NCBI GenBank assembly: GCA_964508025.1
Contig: CAZDSF010000008.1
Span: 1 to 64,000, forward strand
DNA from: JAAZNO01 sp964508025
GTDB lineage: Bacteria > Chloroflexota > Anaerolineae > B4-G1 > SLSP01
Length of the DNA: 64,000 nucleotides
Reading direction: 5' to 3'
The notes below the pieces were generated by a model that searched no databases, was not told where the DNA came from, and was given only the letters and a program-made list of their open reading frames with translations. This document shows, one piece after another, positions 31,386 through 38,425 of the stretch (positions are counted from its first letter, which is position 1; each line of letters begins with the position of its first letter). Both the position numbers and the translations under genes were made by a program.

Positions 31386-33077
31386 ATGGAAATCAAAGAA
31401 ATCGCCAAACACCTACACCAGATTCCGTTGTTCCAGGGTTTGAAGGATGACCGCGACGAGCTAGAGCTCTATCGGGTCGCTGCGTTAGCTAAAGAGGCGG
31501 AGTATGCTCCTGGAGAGCGGCTGTTCGGGCAAGGAGAATCCGCCGATCGGCTGTATTATGTGTTGCGCGGCCGGATCCAGTTGACGCGCCTGGGCGCCGA
31601 TGGTGTCCGCGCCGACCTGGGGATGAAGCGTCCGGGAGATGCCTTCGGCGAGACTGGGCTGCTGGTCGGCGACTTCCACGACGCCACCGCTGAAGCGCTT
31701 TCGCCGGTGCGCTTGTTGTATCTGGAGCGTGGGGAATTCCTCACGCTCTTGGAGCAGCGTCCTCGATTGCGGCAGCGGTTGGCGCTCAGCCCGGAGACGC
31801 TGCGAAAGCAGCACATTCCGCGCTTTTCCTGGATGCGCGATGACGAGTGGGCGGTGCATCTGGGTCGCCGGCATCTGATGGGGCTGATGCGGCGGATCAT
31901 GCTGCCTGTGTTGGCGCTGGTGCTGGTTGTAGTGCTCGCCTATATGCTGGCGCGAGTCTCGGCAACTGCGGCGCTGGTCGTGGGGCTGCTTTTGAGCCTT
32001 TTCCCGGCGGGGCTGTTGGCCTGGGACTATATTGACTGGTACGATGATCGCTTCATCCTCACCACGCAGCGGGTAGTTCATCTGGAGCGCAAAGGCCCTT
32101 TTGGCAGTATGTCCGAGGAAGCGGCGCTGGATGACATTCAGGATGTCCTCGAAGTGCGCTCGAATGTGGTGGCGAATCTGTTGGATTACGGCGACATCAT
32201 CCTCCAAACGGCGGGCGGCACCGTGAAGATTGACTTCACCGAAGTGGGGCAGCCTAGCTTGTGGCGCCAGCTGATCCTGCGGGAGATGGGGCGGATTCAG
32301 GCGCGCCGCGTGGTGCGGATGCGCGGCGAGACGCGCCAACAGCTCGAGGCCCGGCTGAATCTGGCGCCGCCGCCGGAACCAACGGTCGTACAGACCGAGC
32401 CGCCGAAGCCGCCTTCTCCGGTGACGTTTTTCGCTAAAACCTTTCTGGAATTGCTGTTCCCGGCGAGTTGGGTGGAAAGTCCTGATAAGCTCACGATCAG
32501 ATGGCGGCGTTTCTGGCTGCCGGGATTTTTCCACTACTGGTGGGTCTCCATGCTTTTCTTGCTCATCACTTTTGGCGGTCTGATCGTGTTGGCATCGCTA
32601 GAGCCGGCAGATATGGCATACTGGCTGATTCCCTGGCTGTTTGCGGAAGTGGTTTTGCTGTGTGTGGTGCTGTGGTACATCGAGGACTGGCGCAACGACT
32701 TCTTCGAGATCACGCCGACCCACATCATTCATGTGGATCGCAAGCCGCTGTGGGGGCGCATCACCCGCCGCGAGGCGCGGTTGGATCGCATCCAGAACAT
32801 CACCTCAGATGTGCCGAGTATCTGGGCGCGAATGTTGAAATACGGCTCAGTGACGCTGGAGACCGCCGGCGCCGAAGGGCAGTTCAAGATTTGCTACGTG
32901 CGGGATCCGGAGCGCGTGCGCGCCGAAATCTCCCGGCGGCAGCAGGAATTCCGCAAGCGCGACCTGACTCGCCAGGCGGCCCAGCGTCAAGACGAGCTGC
33001 TCAGCTGGTTTGCGATTTATGATTCGCTGCGTCATCCGCAGACCTATCCAGGTATGGAGGATGAGAATCTGGCATGA
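31386..33077 (+). CDS. Membrane protein with cNMP-binding-like domain and two PH-like (bPH) modules
   Basis: In this 563-residue protein residues 15-135 form a cyclic-nucleotide-binding fold (GERLFGQGESADRLYYVLRGRIQL, PGDAFGETGLL), but the phosphate-cassette Arg is absent (DFHDATAEA), so nucleotide binding is doubtful. Two homologous modules follow, each a helix pair plus a bacterial PH-like domain: DWYDDRFILTTQRVVHLERK with LDDIQDV near 250, and DWRNDFFEITPTHIIHVDRK with LDRIQNI about 220 residues later. The duplicated DRIQN-type strand is typical of bPH_2. It is divergent from the SPFH operon and probably acts with it at the membrane. Confidence 0.78.
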   Translation: MEIKEIAKHLHQIPLFQGLKDDRDELELYRVAALAKEAEYAPGERLFGQGESADRLYYVLRGRIQLTRLGADGVRADLGMKRPGDAFGETGLLVGDFHDATAEALSPVRLLYLERGEFLTLLEQRPRLRQRLALSPETLRKQHIPRFSWMRDDEWAVHLGRRHLMGLMRRIMLPVLALVLVVVLAYMLARVSATAALVVGLLLSLFPAGLLAWDYIDWYDDRFILTTQRVVHLERKGPFGSMSEEAALDDIQDVLEVRSNVVANLLDYGDIILQTAGGTVKIDFTEVGQPSLWRQLILREMGRIQARRVVRMRGETRQQLEARLNLAPPPEPTVVQTEPPKPPSPVTFFAKTFLELLFPASWVESPDKLTIRWRRFWLPGFFHYWWVSMLFLLITFGGLIVLASLEPADMAYWLIPWLFAEVVLLCVVLWYIEDWRNDFFEITPTHIIHVDRKPLWGRITRREARLDRIQNITSDVPSIWARMLKYGSVTLETAGAEGQFKICYVRDPERVRAEISRRQQEFRKRDLTRQAAQRQDELLSWFAIYDSLRHPQTYPGMEDENLA

Positions 33078-33126
33078 GCGCCTGCCAAATCGAAGAGTGG
33101 ATAATGTTTGGGGGAGGTAAGGGATT

Positions 33127-33675
33127 GTGACCGTGCGACCTGTGATTACAGTGGGCGATCCGCGCTTGCGACAGCGCTCGCGGACGGTGGATAAAATCAC
33201 GCCGGATGTGCAGCAGTTGATTGATGACATGATCGAGACGATGCACGCCAGCGATGGCATTGGCCTGGCGGCGGTGCAGGTGGGCGTGCTGCAACAGATC
33301 ATCGTGGTCGAGGTGCCGGAGGATGAAGAAATCCCCGGCAGCGGGCAGCGCTACATCGTCATCAACCCGGAGATCGTGCGCGCCTCGCAAGATGCGGAGA
33401 TAGGGATTGAGGGGTGCCTTTCGGTGCCTGGGTACGTGGGTGATGTGGAGCGCTCGGTCTCCATCTTTGTGCGGGGCCTGGATCGGCGTGGACAGAAATT
33501 GCGCCTGCGGCTCAACGGTTTTCTGGCGCGTGTTTTCCAACATGAGATTGATCACACGCGAGGCGTATTGTACATTGATCGGTTGGTTGCGCCAGATCGT
33601 ATCTGGCGGGTGAAAGAGGGGACTGAGGAACAGGTGGAGAAGGAAGGCGCCTTGCCCGCTGAAGCGCACGCTTGA
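33127..33675 (+). CDS. def: Peptide deformylase
   Basis: In this 182-residue protein all three deformylase motifs are intact: motif 1 GIGLAAVQ, motif 2 EGCLSVPG (Cys metal ligand) and motif 3 QHEIDH (two His ligands and catalytic Glu). It removes formyl groups from nascent proteins in the cytoplasm. A GTG start follows GGGGGAGG. The C-terminal 20 residues (EGTEEQVEKEGALPAEAHA) form a charged extension beyond the core. The usual partner fmt is not adjacent. Confidence 0.97.
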   Translation: MTVRPVITVGDPRLRQRSRTVDKITPDVQQLIDDMIETMHASDGIGLAAVQVGVLQQIIVVEVPEDEEIPGSGQRYIVINPEIVRASQDAEIGIEGCLSVPGYVGDVERSVSIFVRGLDRRGQKLRLRLNGFLARVFQHEIDHTRGVLYIDRLVAPDRIWRVKEGTEEQVEKEGALPAEAHA

Positions 33676-33739
33676 GTGAGCGTTGCGCAAAACGAGGCTC
33701 TTGATCCTTCATCCTTATATTTTTTGGGGATGCAAGTGT

Positions 33740-34804
33740 ATGGTTTCGGTTCAACAAGTAATGCAAGCCCTGGCGCAGGTGATGGATCCTGTAATCCGTC
33801 GTGATATTGTGGATTTGGGGATGGTGCGCGAGGTGCAAGTCAAGGGGCAGGTTGTTCATGTGACGGTGGCATTGACGGTGCCCAATTGCCCGATGCAGGG
33901 CAGCATTGCCGCCGATGTGCAGCAGGCGGTCGAGGCGTTGGAGGATGGCTTGCAGGCGCAGGTGACGATGACGGCGATGACGCCGCAAGAGAAAGAGCGT
34001 TTGCTCTCCAAGTTGCGTCAGGGGCGCCCTGAGCAGAAGCAACAGTCGTTGGCCGGGCAGATGAATAAGGTCAAGGCCGTCATCGCGGTACTAAGCGGCA
34101 AAGGCGGGGTGGGCAAATCCACCACCGCGGCGCTCCTCGCGGCGGGGCTGCGGCAGCAGGGCTTGCGCGTGGGCATCCTCGACGCTGACATTACCGGGCC
34201 GAGCATTCCCAAGTTGCTCGGCGTGGACGAGGTCCCCGTGATGGGGCCGCTGGGCATTGTGCCGCCGCTTAGCGCGGGCGGTATCAAGCTCATGTCCATC
34301 AACTTGCTACTGCAAGAGCAGGATGACGCCGTAATCTGGCGCGGGCCGCTAATCTCCGGCGCGATTCAGCAATTCTGGAACGACGTGTTTTGGGGCGACC
34401 TGGATGTGCTGCTGGTGGATCTCCCGCCTGGCACCTCGGATGCGGCATTGACGGTGATGCAGGCATTGCCGGTGAACGGCGTGGTCATCGTCACCTCGCC
34501 GCAGGATTTGGCGGATATGGTGGTGCGCAAAGCGGCGCGGATGGCGGAACAGTTGCGCGTGCCCATCCTGGGCATTGTGGAGAACATGAGCTACGTGATC
34601 TGCCCGCATTGCGGCGAACGGCATGAGATTTTCGGCAAGGGCCGCGCTGAGACGCTGGCGACGGCCTTCAATACGAAATTCCTGGGGCATCTGGGATTGG
34701 ATGCCGAACTCACGCGGCTTTCCGACGCCGGTCAAATCGAGGCTTATAGCAGCCCGGAAGTGGCGCACGTCATTGCGCAGGTGCGCGCGGCGTTGCCGGC
34801 ATAA
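33740..34804 (+). CDS. Mrp/ApbC/NBP35-family iron-sulfur cluster carrier ATPase
   Basis: In this 354-residue protein residues 1-90 are a MIP18 (DUF59) domain with MDPVIRRDIVDLGMV and a Cys in NCPMQG. Residues 112-354 are a ParA/MinD-like ATPase with the deviant Walker A KGGVGKST (121-128), DADITGPSIP, VDLPPGTSDAA and a late CPHC pair that binds the shared cluster. Such proteins load Fe-S clusters onto apoproteins. The ATG at 33740 is preferred because the longer frame from 33683 runs through a pyrimidine leader. A 15-bp terminator hairpin follows. Confidence 0.93.
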   Translation: MVSVQQVMQALAQVMDPVIRRDIVDLGMVREVQVKGQVVHVTVALTVPNCPMQGSIAADVQQAVEALEDGLQAQVTMTAMTPQEKERLLSKLRQGRPEQKQQSLAGQMNKVKAVIAVLSGKGGVGKSTTAALLAAGLRQQGLRVGILDADITGPSIPKLLGVDEVPVMGPLGIVPPLSAGGIKLMSINLLLQEQDDAVIWRGPLISGAIQQFWNDVFWGDLDVLLVDLPPGTSDAALTVMQALPVNGVVIVTSPQDLADMVVRKAARMAEQLRVPILGIVENMSYVICPHCGERHEIFGKGRAETLATAFNTKFLGHLGLDAELTRLSDAGQIEAYSSPEVAHVIAQVRAALPA

Positions 34805-34820
34805 GCCGTATGTGGGCACC

Positions 34821-34859
34821 AGTGTTTTTGGGACGTGCTTCGCGCGTCCCAAAAACACT
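34821..34859. terminator. Terminator after mrp
   Basis: AGTGTTTTTGGGACG (34821-34835) pairs perfectly with CGTCCCAAAAACACT (34845-34859) around a nine-base loop. T-runs occur within both arms. Confidence 0.75.
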
Positions 34860-34943
34860 AATAAAGAATCCTCTACACCTGTTTGCAAAACCTCTTCGGA
34901 TTTTCTCCAAAGACCTGTGCTCCTGTATCCGAATTTCTGCCCA

Positions 34944-34971
34944 TTGACACTTTGTTGTTCTATGTTAGAAT
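34944..34971 (+). promoter_or_regulatory. Promoter of the TetR regulator
   Basis: A consensus TTGACA (34944-34949), a 16-base spacer and TAGAAT (34966-34971) preceded by TG at the extended -10 position. Confidence 0.7.
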
Positions 34972-34974
34972 AAA

Positions 34975-34988
34975 ACTGACTGGTCGGT
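34975..34988 (+). promoter_or_regulatory. Candidate TetR operator
   Basis: ACTGACTGGTCGGT is an imperfect palindrome (10 of 14 positions self-complementary) typical of TetR-family sites. It lies directly downstream of the -10 box, so a bound repressor would block the start site. Confidence 0.5.
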
Positions 34989-35015
34989 ATTTTTCCTTCT
35001 TTTTGATTGGCACTT

Positions 35016-35621
35016 ATGGCAACACAACAGCGCAGCGAAGAAACCTACACCCGCATTCTGGATGCTGCAGCAGCGAGCTTTTCCCGCAACGGCTACGATG
35101 CCACAGGCGTGGCGGAGATCTGCCGCGCTGCCGGGGTCAGCAAGGGCGCATTCTACTACCACTTCCCTTCCAAACAGGCGCTCTTTATCGCATTGTTGCA
35201 GCGGTGGCTCGATGAGCTCGACGTGAACATTGCCACTTTGCAGGCTGAAGCCTCCAGTGTGCCGGAGGCGCTCACCCGCATGGCGGAGGCGTTCCAGGCG
35301 GTGTTGCACACCGCCGATGGCAACCTCCCGATGTTCATGGAGTTCTTGTCCGCTGCGCAACGGGATCCCGTGGTCTGGGCTGCGACCGTGCAACCCTATC
35401 GCCGTTATCAACTCTGGTTTGCGGAGCTGATCGGGCGGGGCGTGGCCGAAGGCTCACTGCGACCGATGGCGCCGCAGCTCGCTTCGCAGCTGTTGGTCTC
35501 CTGGGCGGTGGGGATGCTGTTGCAGAGTATGTTGGATCCACAGGCGACGGATTGGGCTGGCGTGGCGCGGGAAAGCATCCAGTTGATGCTGACGGGCCTG
35601 CTGGCTACTGCTGACGCCTGA
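35016..35621 (+). CDS. TetR-family transcriptional regulator
   Basis: In this 201-residue protein the N-terminal helix-turn-helix runs RILDAAAASFSRNGYDATGVAEICRAAGVSKGAFYYHFPSKQALF, a clear TetR DNA-binding domain, with an all-helical ligand domain after it. The ATG at 35016 is preferred over TTG at 35007; neither has a good SD. An imperfect palindrome sits at the transcription start, suggesting autorepression. The next gene, a short-chain epimerase-type protein 42 bases downstream in the same direction, is the natural candidate for co-regulation. The ligand is unknown. Confidence 0.9.
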   Translation: MATQQRSEETYTRILDAAAASFSRNGYDATGVAEICRAAGVSKGAFYYHFPSKQALFIALLQRWLDELDVNIATLQAEASSVPEALTRMAEAFQAVLHTADGNLPMFMEFLSAAQRDPVVWAATVQPYRRYQLWFAELIGRGVAEGSLRPMAPQLASQLLVSWAVGMLLQSMLDPQATDWAGVARESIQLMLTGLLATADA

Positions 35622-35662
35622 ATCCGATTTTGTGTGCCCATCAATCAAGAAGGAGTGTTCGC

Positions 35663-36673
35663 ATGAACGTGTTACTAACCGGCGCTTTTGGCAATATTGG
35701 CATGAGCGCGCTTGAGGCGCTTCTGGATCGCTGGCATCACGTGCGCTGCTTCGATGTGCCCACCGAGGCCAATCGTGCGCGCGCGGCGCGCTTCGGCGAC
35801 AAGATCGAGGTGGTGTGGGGCGATCTGCGCAAGGCGGAGGATGTCAACGCCGCCGTGGTGGGGCAGGATGTGGTGGCGCATCTGGCTTTTATCATCCCCA
35901 AACTCTCCGTCACCGGCGCGGGCAGCGAGGAGCAGCCCGATCTGGCGTGGGAGGTGAACGTGGGCGGCACGCATCGCCTCATCGAGGCTATCCGCGCGCA
36001 GCCGCGCCCCCCAAAGCTGCTGTTCTCTTCCTCGTATCATGTCTTCGGTGTGACGCAGCATCTCCCCCCGCCGCGCACCGTGAATGATCCGGTGGACCCC
36101 ATCGAGCACTATTCCCGGCATAAGGTGGCCTGCGAGTGGATGGTGAAGGCTTCCAATTTGCAGTGGACGATTTTGCGTTTCTCGGCGACGTTGCCTGTTG
36201 CGCTGACCCTGGATCCCTACATGTTCACCATCCCGTTGGATAACCGCATGGAGTTCACGCACACGCGCGATGTGGGCGTGGCGGTTGCCAACGCGGTGAC
36301 TGCGGAGGCGGTGTGGGGCAAGACGTTGTTGATCGGCGGCGGGCCGCGTTGCCAGTTGCTCTACGGCGAGATCGTCTCCAAGGTGTTGGAGGCGGTCGGG
36401 GTGGGGATGCTGCCGGAACGGGCTTTCGGCGGCGGCTATTTTCCCACAGATTGGGTGGATAGCACGGAAAGCCAGCGCATTTTGCAGTACCAGCAGCGCA
36501 CTTTCGATGACTATATCGCCGATTTGAAGGCGCTGCTTGGCGCGCGGCGGCATCTGGTGCGCTTGGGGCGGCCTCTTGTGCGCTCGTGGCTGCTGCGGAA
36601 GTCGCCCTTCTGGCAGGCGCGCCGGAAAGCGCGCGCCATCCCTGCTGTTGCGCCTCGTCCGGCGACGTTGTAG
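35663..36673 (+). CDS. NAD-dependent epimerase/dehydratase family protein (extended SDR)
   Basis: In this 336-residue protein the N-terminal TGAFGNIG (NAD(P)-binding GxxGxxG) is followed by HLAFIIP and NVGGTHRLIEA. The catalytic-type segment is SSSYHVFG ... YSRHKVACEW, where the usual YxxxK is shifted to YSRHK. The C-terminal 60 residues are basic and hydrophobic (HLVRLGRPLVRSWLLRKSPFW), possibly membrane-peripheral. The substrate is unknown and could be a sugar nucleotide or a lipid intermediate. AAGGAG precedes ATG. It is probably transcribed with the upstream tetR and ends at a terminator. Confidence 0.82.
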   Translation: MNVLLTGAFGNIGMSALEALLDRWHHVRCFDVPTEANRARAARFGDKIEVVWGDLRKAEDVNAAVVGQDVVAHLAFIIPKLSVTGAGSEEQPDLAWEVNVGGTHRLIEAIRAQPRPPKLLFSSSYHVFGVTQHLPPPRTVNDPVDPIEHYSRHKVACEWMVKASNLQWTILRFSATLPVALTLDPYMFTIPLDNRMEFTHTRDVGVAVANAVTAEAVWGKTLLIGGGPRCQLLYGEIVSKVLEAVGVGMLPERAFGGGYFPTDWVDSTESQRILQYQQRTFDDYIADLKALLGARRHLVRLGRPLVRSWLLRKSPFWQARRKARAIPAVAPRPATL

Positions 36674-36688
36674 GGTCTTCGCTTCTCA

Positions 36689-36734
36689 AGCGCTCTTGTC
36701 TGGCGTTCTCGAATTGCCGGACGGGGCGCTTTTT
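36689..36734 (+). terminator. Terminator after the epimerase
   Basis: AGCGC (36689-36693) pairs GCGCT (36726-36730), continuing through GTC/GAC and GGC/GCC with G-U pairs and one bulge. TTTTT follows. The T-run overlaps the -35 of the next promoter. Confidence 0.7.
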
Positions 36735-36760
36735 GCGTGCATTCTCATTTGTGCTACACT
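36733..36760 (+). promoter_or_regulatory. Promoter of the SDR-AhpD fusion gene
   Basis: TTGCGT (36733-36738), a 16-base spacer and TACACT (36755-36760) with TGC in front (extended -10). Confidence 0.5.
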
Positions 36761-36808
36761 GACGGTGTGTGTTGACGGATGGCCGCTTAACGCTTTTGGG
36801 AGTCGAAC

Positions 36809-38224
36809 ATGGATACATACGACGCTTCTTCAAAACCTCGAAACTCTGTGTGGCTGGGGCTAGGCATCGCTGCGGGTTTGGCGACAGGATTGCACTTTCT
36901 GCGGCGGGCGTTGGCGCGCCGCGCTTTGCCGCCGCTGATCAAGGCGCGAGAAAGCGCCGGCGTTGCGCTGATTACGGGCGCGTCGAGCGGCATCGGCGCG
37001 GGGTATGCCCGCGCGTTGGCGCGGGCGGGCTACGATCTGATCCTGGTGGCGCGGCGCCAGGATCGGCTGGCGGCGCTGGCGGAGACGTTGCGCGCCGAGC
37101 ACGGCATCATGGTGGAAGTGTTGCCTGCCGATCTCGGCGTTGCCGAGGATGTGGCGCGGGTCGCGGCGCGAATTGCGGGGCTGCCGGCGTTGGATTTCCT
37201 CATCAACAACGCGGGTTTTGGACGGGGGGAGCCTTTTGCTACGAGCGATATTGCAGGGCAGTTGGCGATGGTGCGCGTGCATCTGGATGCGACGATGCAA
37301 CTGACGCGCGCGGCGCTGCCCGGCATGATCGCGCGCGGGCGCGGCGCCGTGGTCAATGTGGCGTCGGTGATGGCGTTCTATCCGCTCCCTGGCAGCGCGA
37401 CGTATGCGGCGACCAAGAGCGCGCTCAAGGTCTTCACGCAAGGGTTGCATCAGGAATTGCTGGGGACGGGCGTGCGTGTGCAGGTGCTCTGCCCCGGTCT
37501 CACCCGCACGGAGTTCCACGAGGCGGCGAATATGTCGGTGGATCAGGCGCCGCCGCTGGCGTGGCTGACGGCGGAGAAGGTGGCGGCGCATTCGCTGCGC
37601 GATCTCGCCGCCGATGCCGTTATCTCTGTGCCGGGCGCGGGCTACGCGGCGCTGACATGGATCGCCGGGTTGCTGCCGGCGGCGCTCTTCGATGGGATTG
37701 GGCGGGCTTACACGGCGCTGCGGCGTAGCAAGCCGCGCGGCGCTTTCGGCGGCTTTTCGCGGCGGACTTACGCCAGTGTGGGAGCGGCGTTAGCGGATTT
37801 GCGCGCGATTGTTCAGCAGCGCGCGCAGGTGCGCCGGGCCTTCGCGCTGCTGGAGCCGGCTTTCCGTGAGCGGCTGATGCTGACGGTGACGCAGGTGAAC
37901 GGCTGCCGCTATTGCGCCCAGGCGCACGCGCGGATGGCGCTCGAAGGCGGGCTGGAGCAGGAGGAAATTGACGCGCTGCTCAGCGGGGCGGTGAATGCCT
38001 GTCCGCTGGATGAGGTGACGGCGTTGCTCTACGCGCAGCACTGGGCCGAGACCGCGGGAAATCCGACGCTGGCGGCGCGAGCCAAAGTGCGCGAGTGTTA
38101 CGGCGAGGAGAAGACGGCAGCCATCGAGATGACGCTGCGCATGATCCAGGCCGGGAATCTGTTGGGCAACAGCTTTGATTATGTGTTGTACCGGCTCTCA
38201 GGGGGACGCTGGGGCGTTGGGTAG
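36809..38224 (+). CDS. Fusion of short-chain dehydrogenase and AhpD-like (carboxymuconolactone decarboxylase) domain
   Basis: In this 471-residue protein residues 12-40 are a membrane-like helix. Residues 50-300 are a classical SDR with TGASSGIG (56-63), NNAG (133-136) and the catalytic S186, Y199 and K203. After a linker, residues about 330-460 form a helical CMD/AhpD domain with E353, C365-R-Y-C368 and H372, exactly the EX11CX2CX3H proton-relay spacing of AhpD. AhpD-like proteins are disulfide reductases or peroxidases. A single protein combining both is unusual. The frame is continuous with no sign of a frameshift. GGGAG precedes the ATG. Confidence 0.86.
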   Translation: MDTYDASSKPRNSVWLGLGIAAGLATGLHFLRRALARRALPPLIKARESAGVALITGASSGIGAGYARALARAGYDLILVARRQDRLAALAETLRAEHGIMVEVLPADLGVAEDVARVAARIAGLPALDFLINNAGFGRGEPFATSDIAGQLAMVRVHLDATMQLTRAALPGMIARGRGAVVNVASVMAFYPLPGSATYAATKSALKVFTQGLHQELLGTGVRVQVLCPGLTRTEFHEAANMSVDQAPPLAWLTAEKVAAHSLRDLAADAVISVPGAGYAALTWIAGLLPAALFDGIGRAYTALRRSKPRGAFGGFSRRTYASVGAALADLRAIVQQRAQVRRAFALLEPAFRERLMLTVTQVNGCRYCAQAHARMALEGGLEQEEIDALLSGAVNACPLDEVTALLYAQHWAETAGNPTLAARAKVRECYGEEKTAAIEMTLRMIQAGNLLGNSFDYVLYRLSGGRWGVG

Positions 38225-38225
38225 A

Positions 38226-38273
38226 TGGGGAGTTGGGGAGATGGGGAGCAGAGGAGCTGGGGGGCAGAGGAGC
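38226..38273 (+). repeat. Purine word repeat
   Basis: TGGGGAG occurs at 38226, 38234 and 38242 with an eight-base period. CAGAGGAGC then occurs at 38249 and 38265. It starts at the stop codon of the SDR-AhpD gene. Similar purine word repeats are familiar from cyanobacterial and Chloroflexota intergenic DNA. Confidence 0.8.
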
Positions 38274-38274
38274 A

Positions 38275-38418
38275 ACCAATAACTGTTTTCCAAGATCCTG
38301 GTGCTGGCGCATATTAATGAGGACGAAAACAGTGAGTAGAGAGCCGTGAGCGGGAGAGAGGTATACCCTGCCTACTACGACCTGCTCTCTGCTCACCAGT
38401 TACTACTTTCACAGGAGA
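38275..38418 (+). repeat. Dispersed intergenic element, copy C
   Basis: Outer inverted repeat ACTGTTTTC (38282-38290) with GAAAACAGT (38325-38333). Inner hairpin GTGAGC (38346-38351) with GCTCAC (38391-38396) and GAGAGAG (38354-38360) with CTCTCT (38385-38390). It is homologous to copy B along most of its length (see 25742). It ends at ACAGGAG, the SD of the S9 peptidase. Confidence 0.85.
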
Positions 38419-38425
38419 TTGCGGA

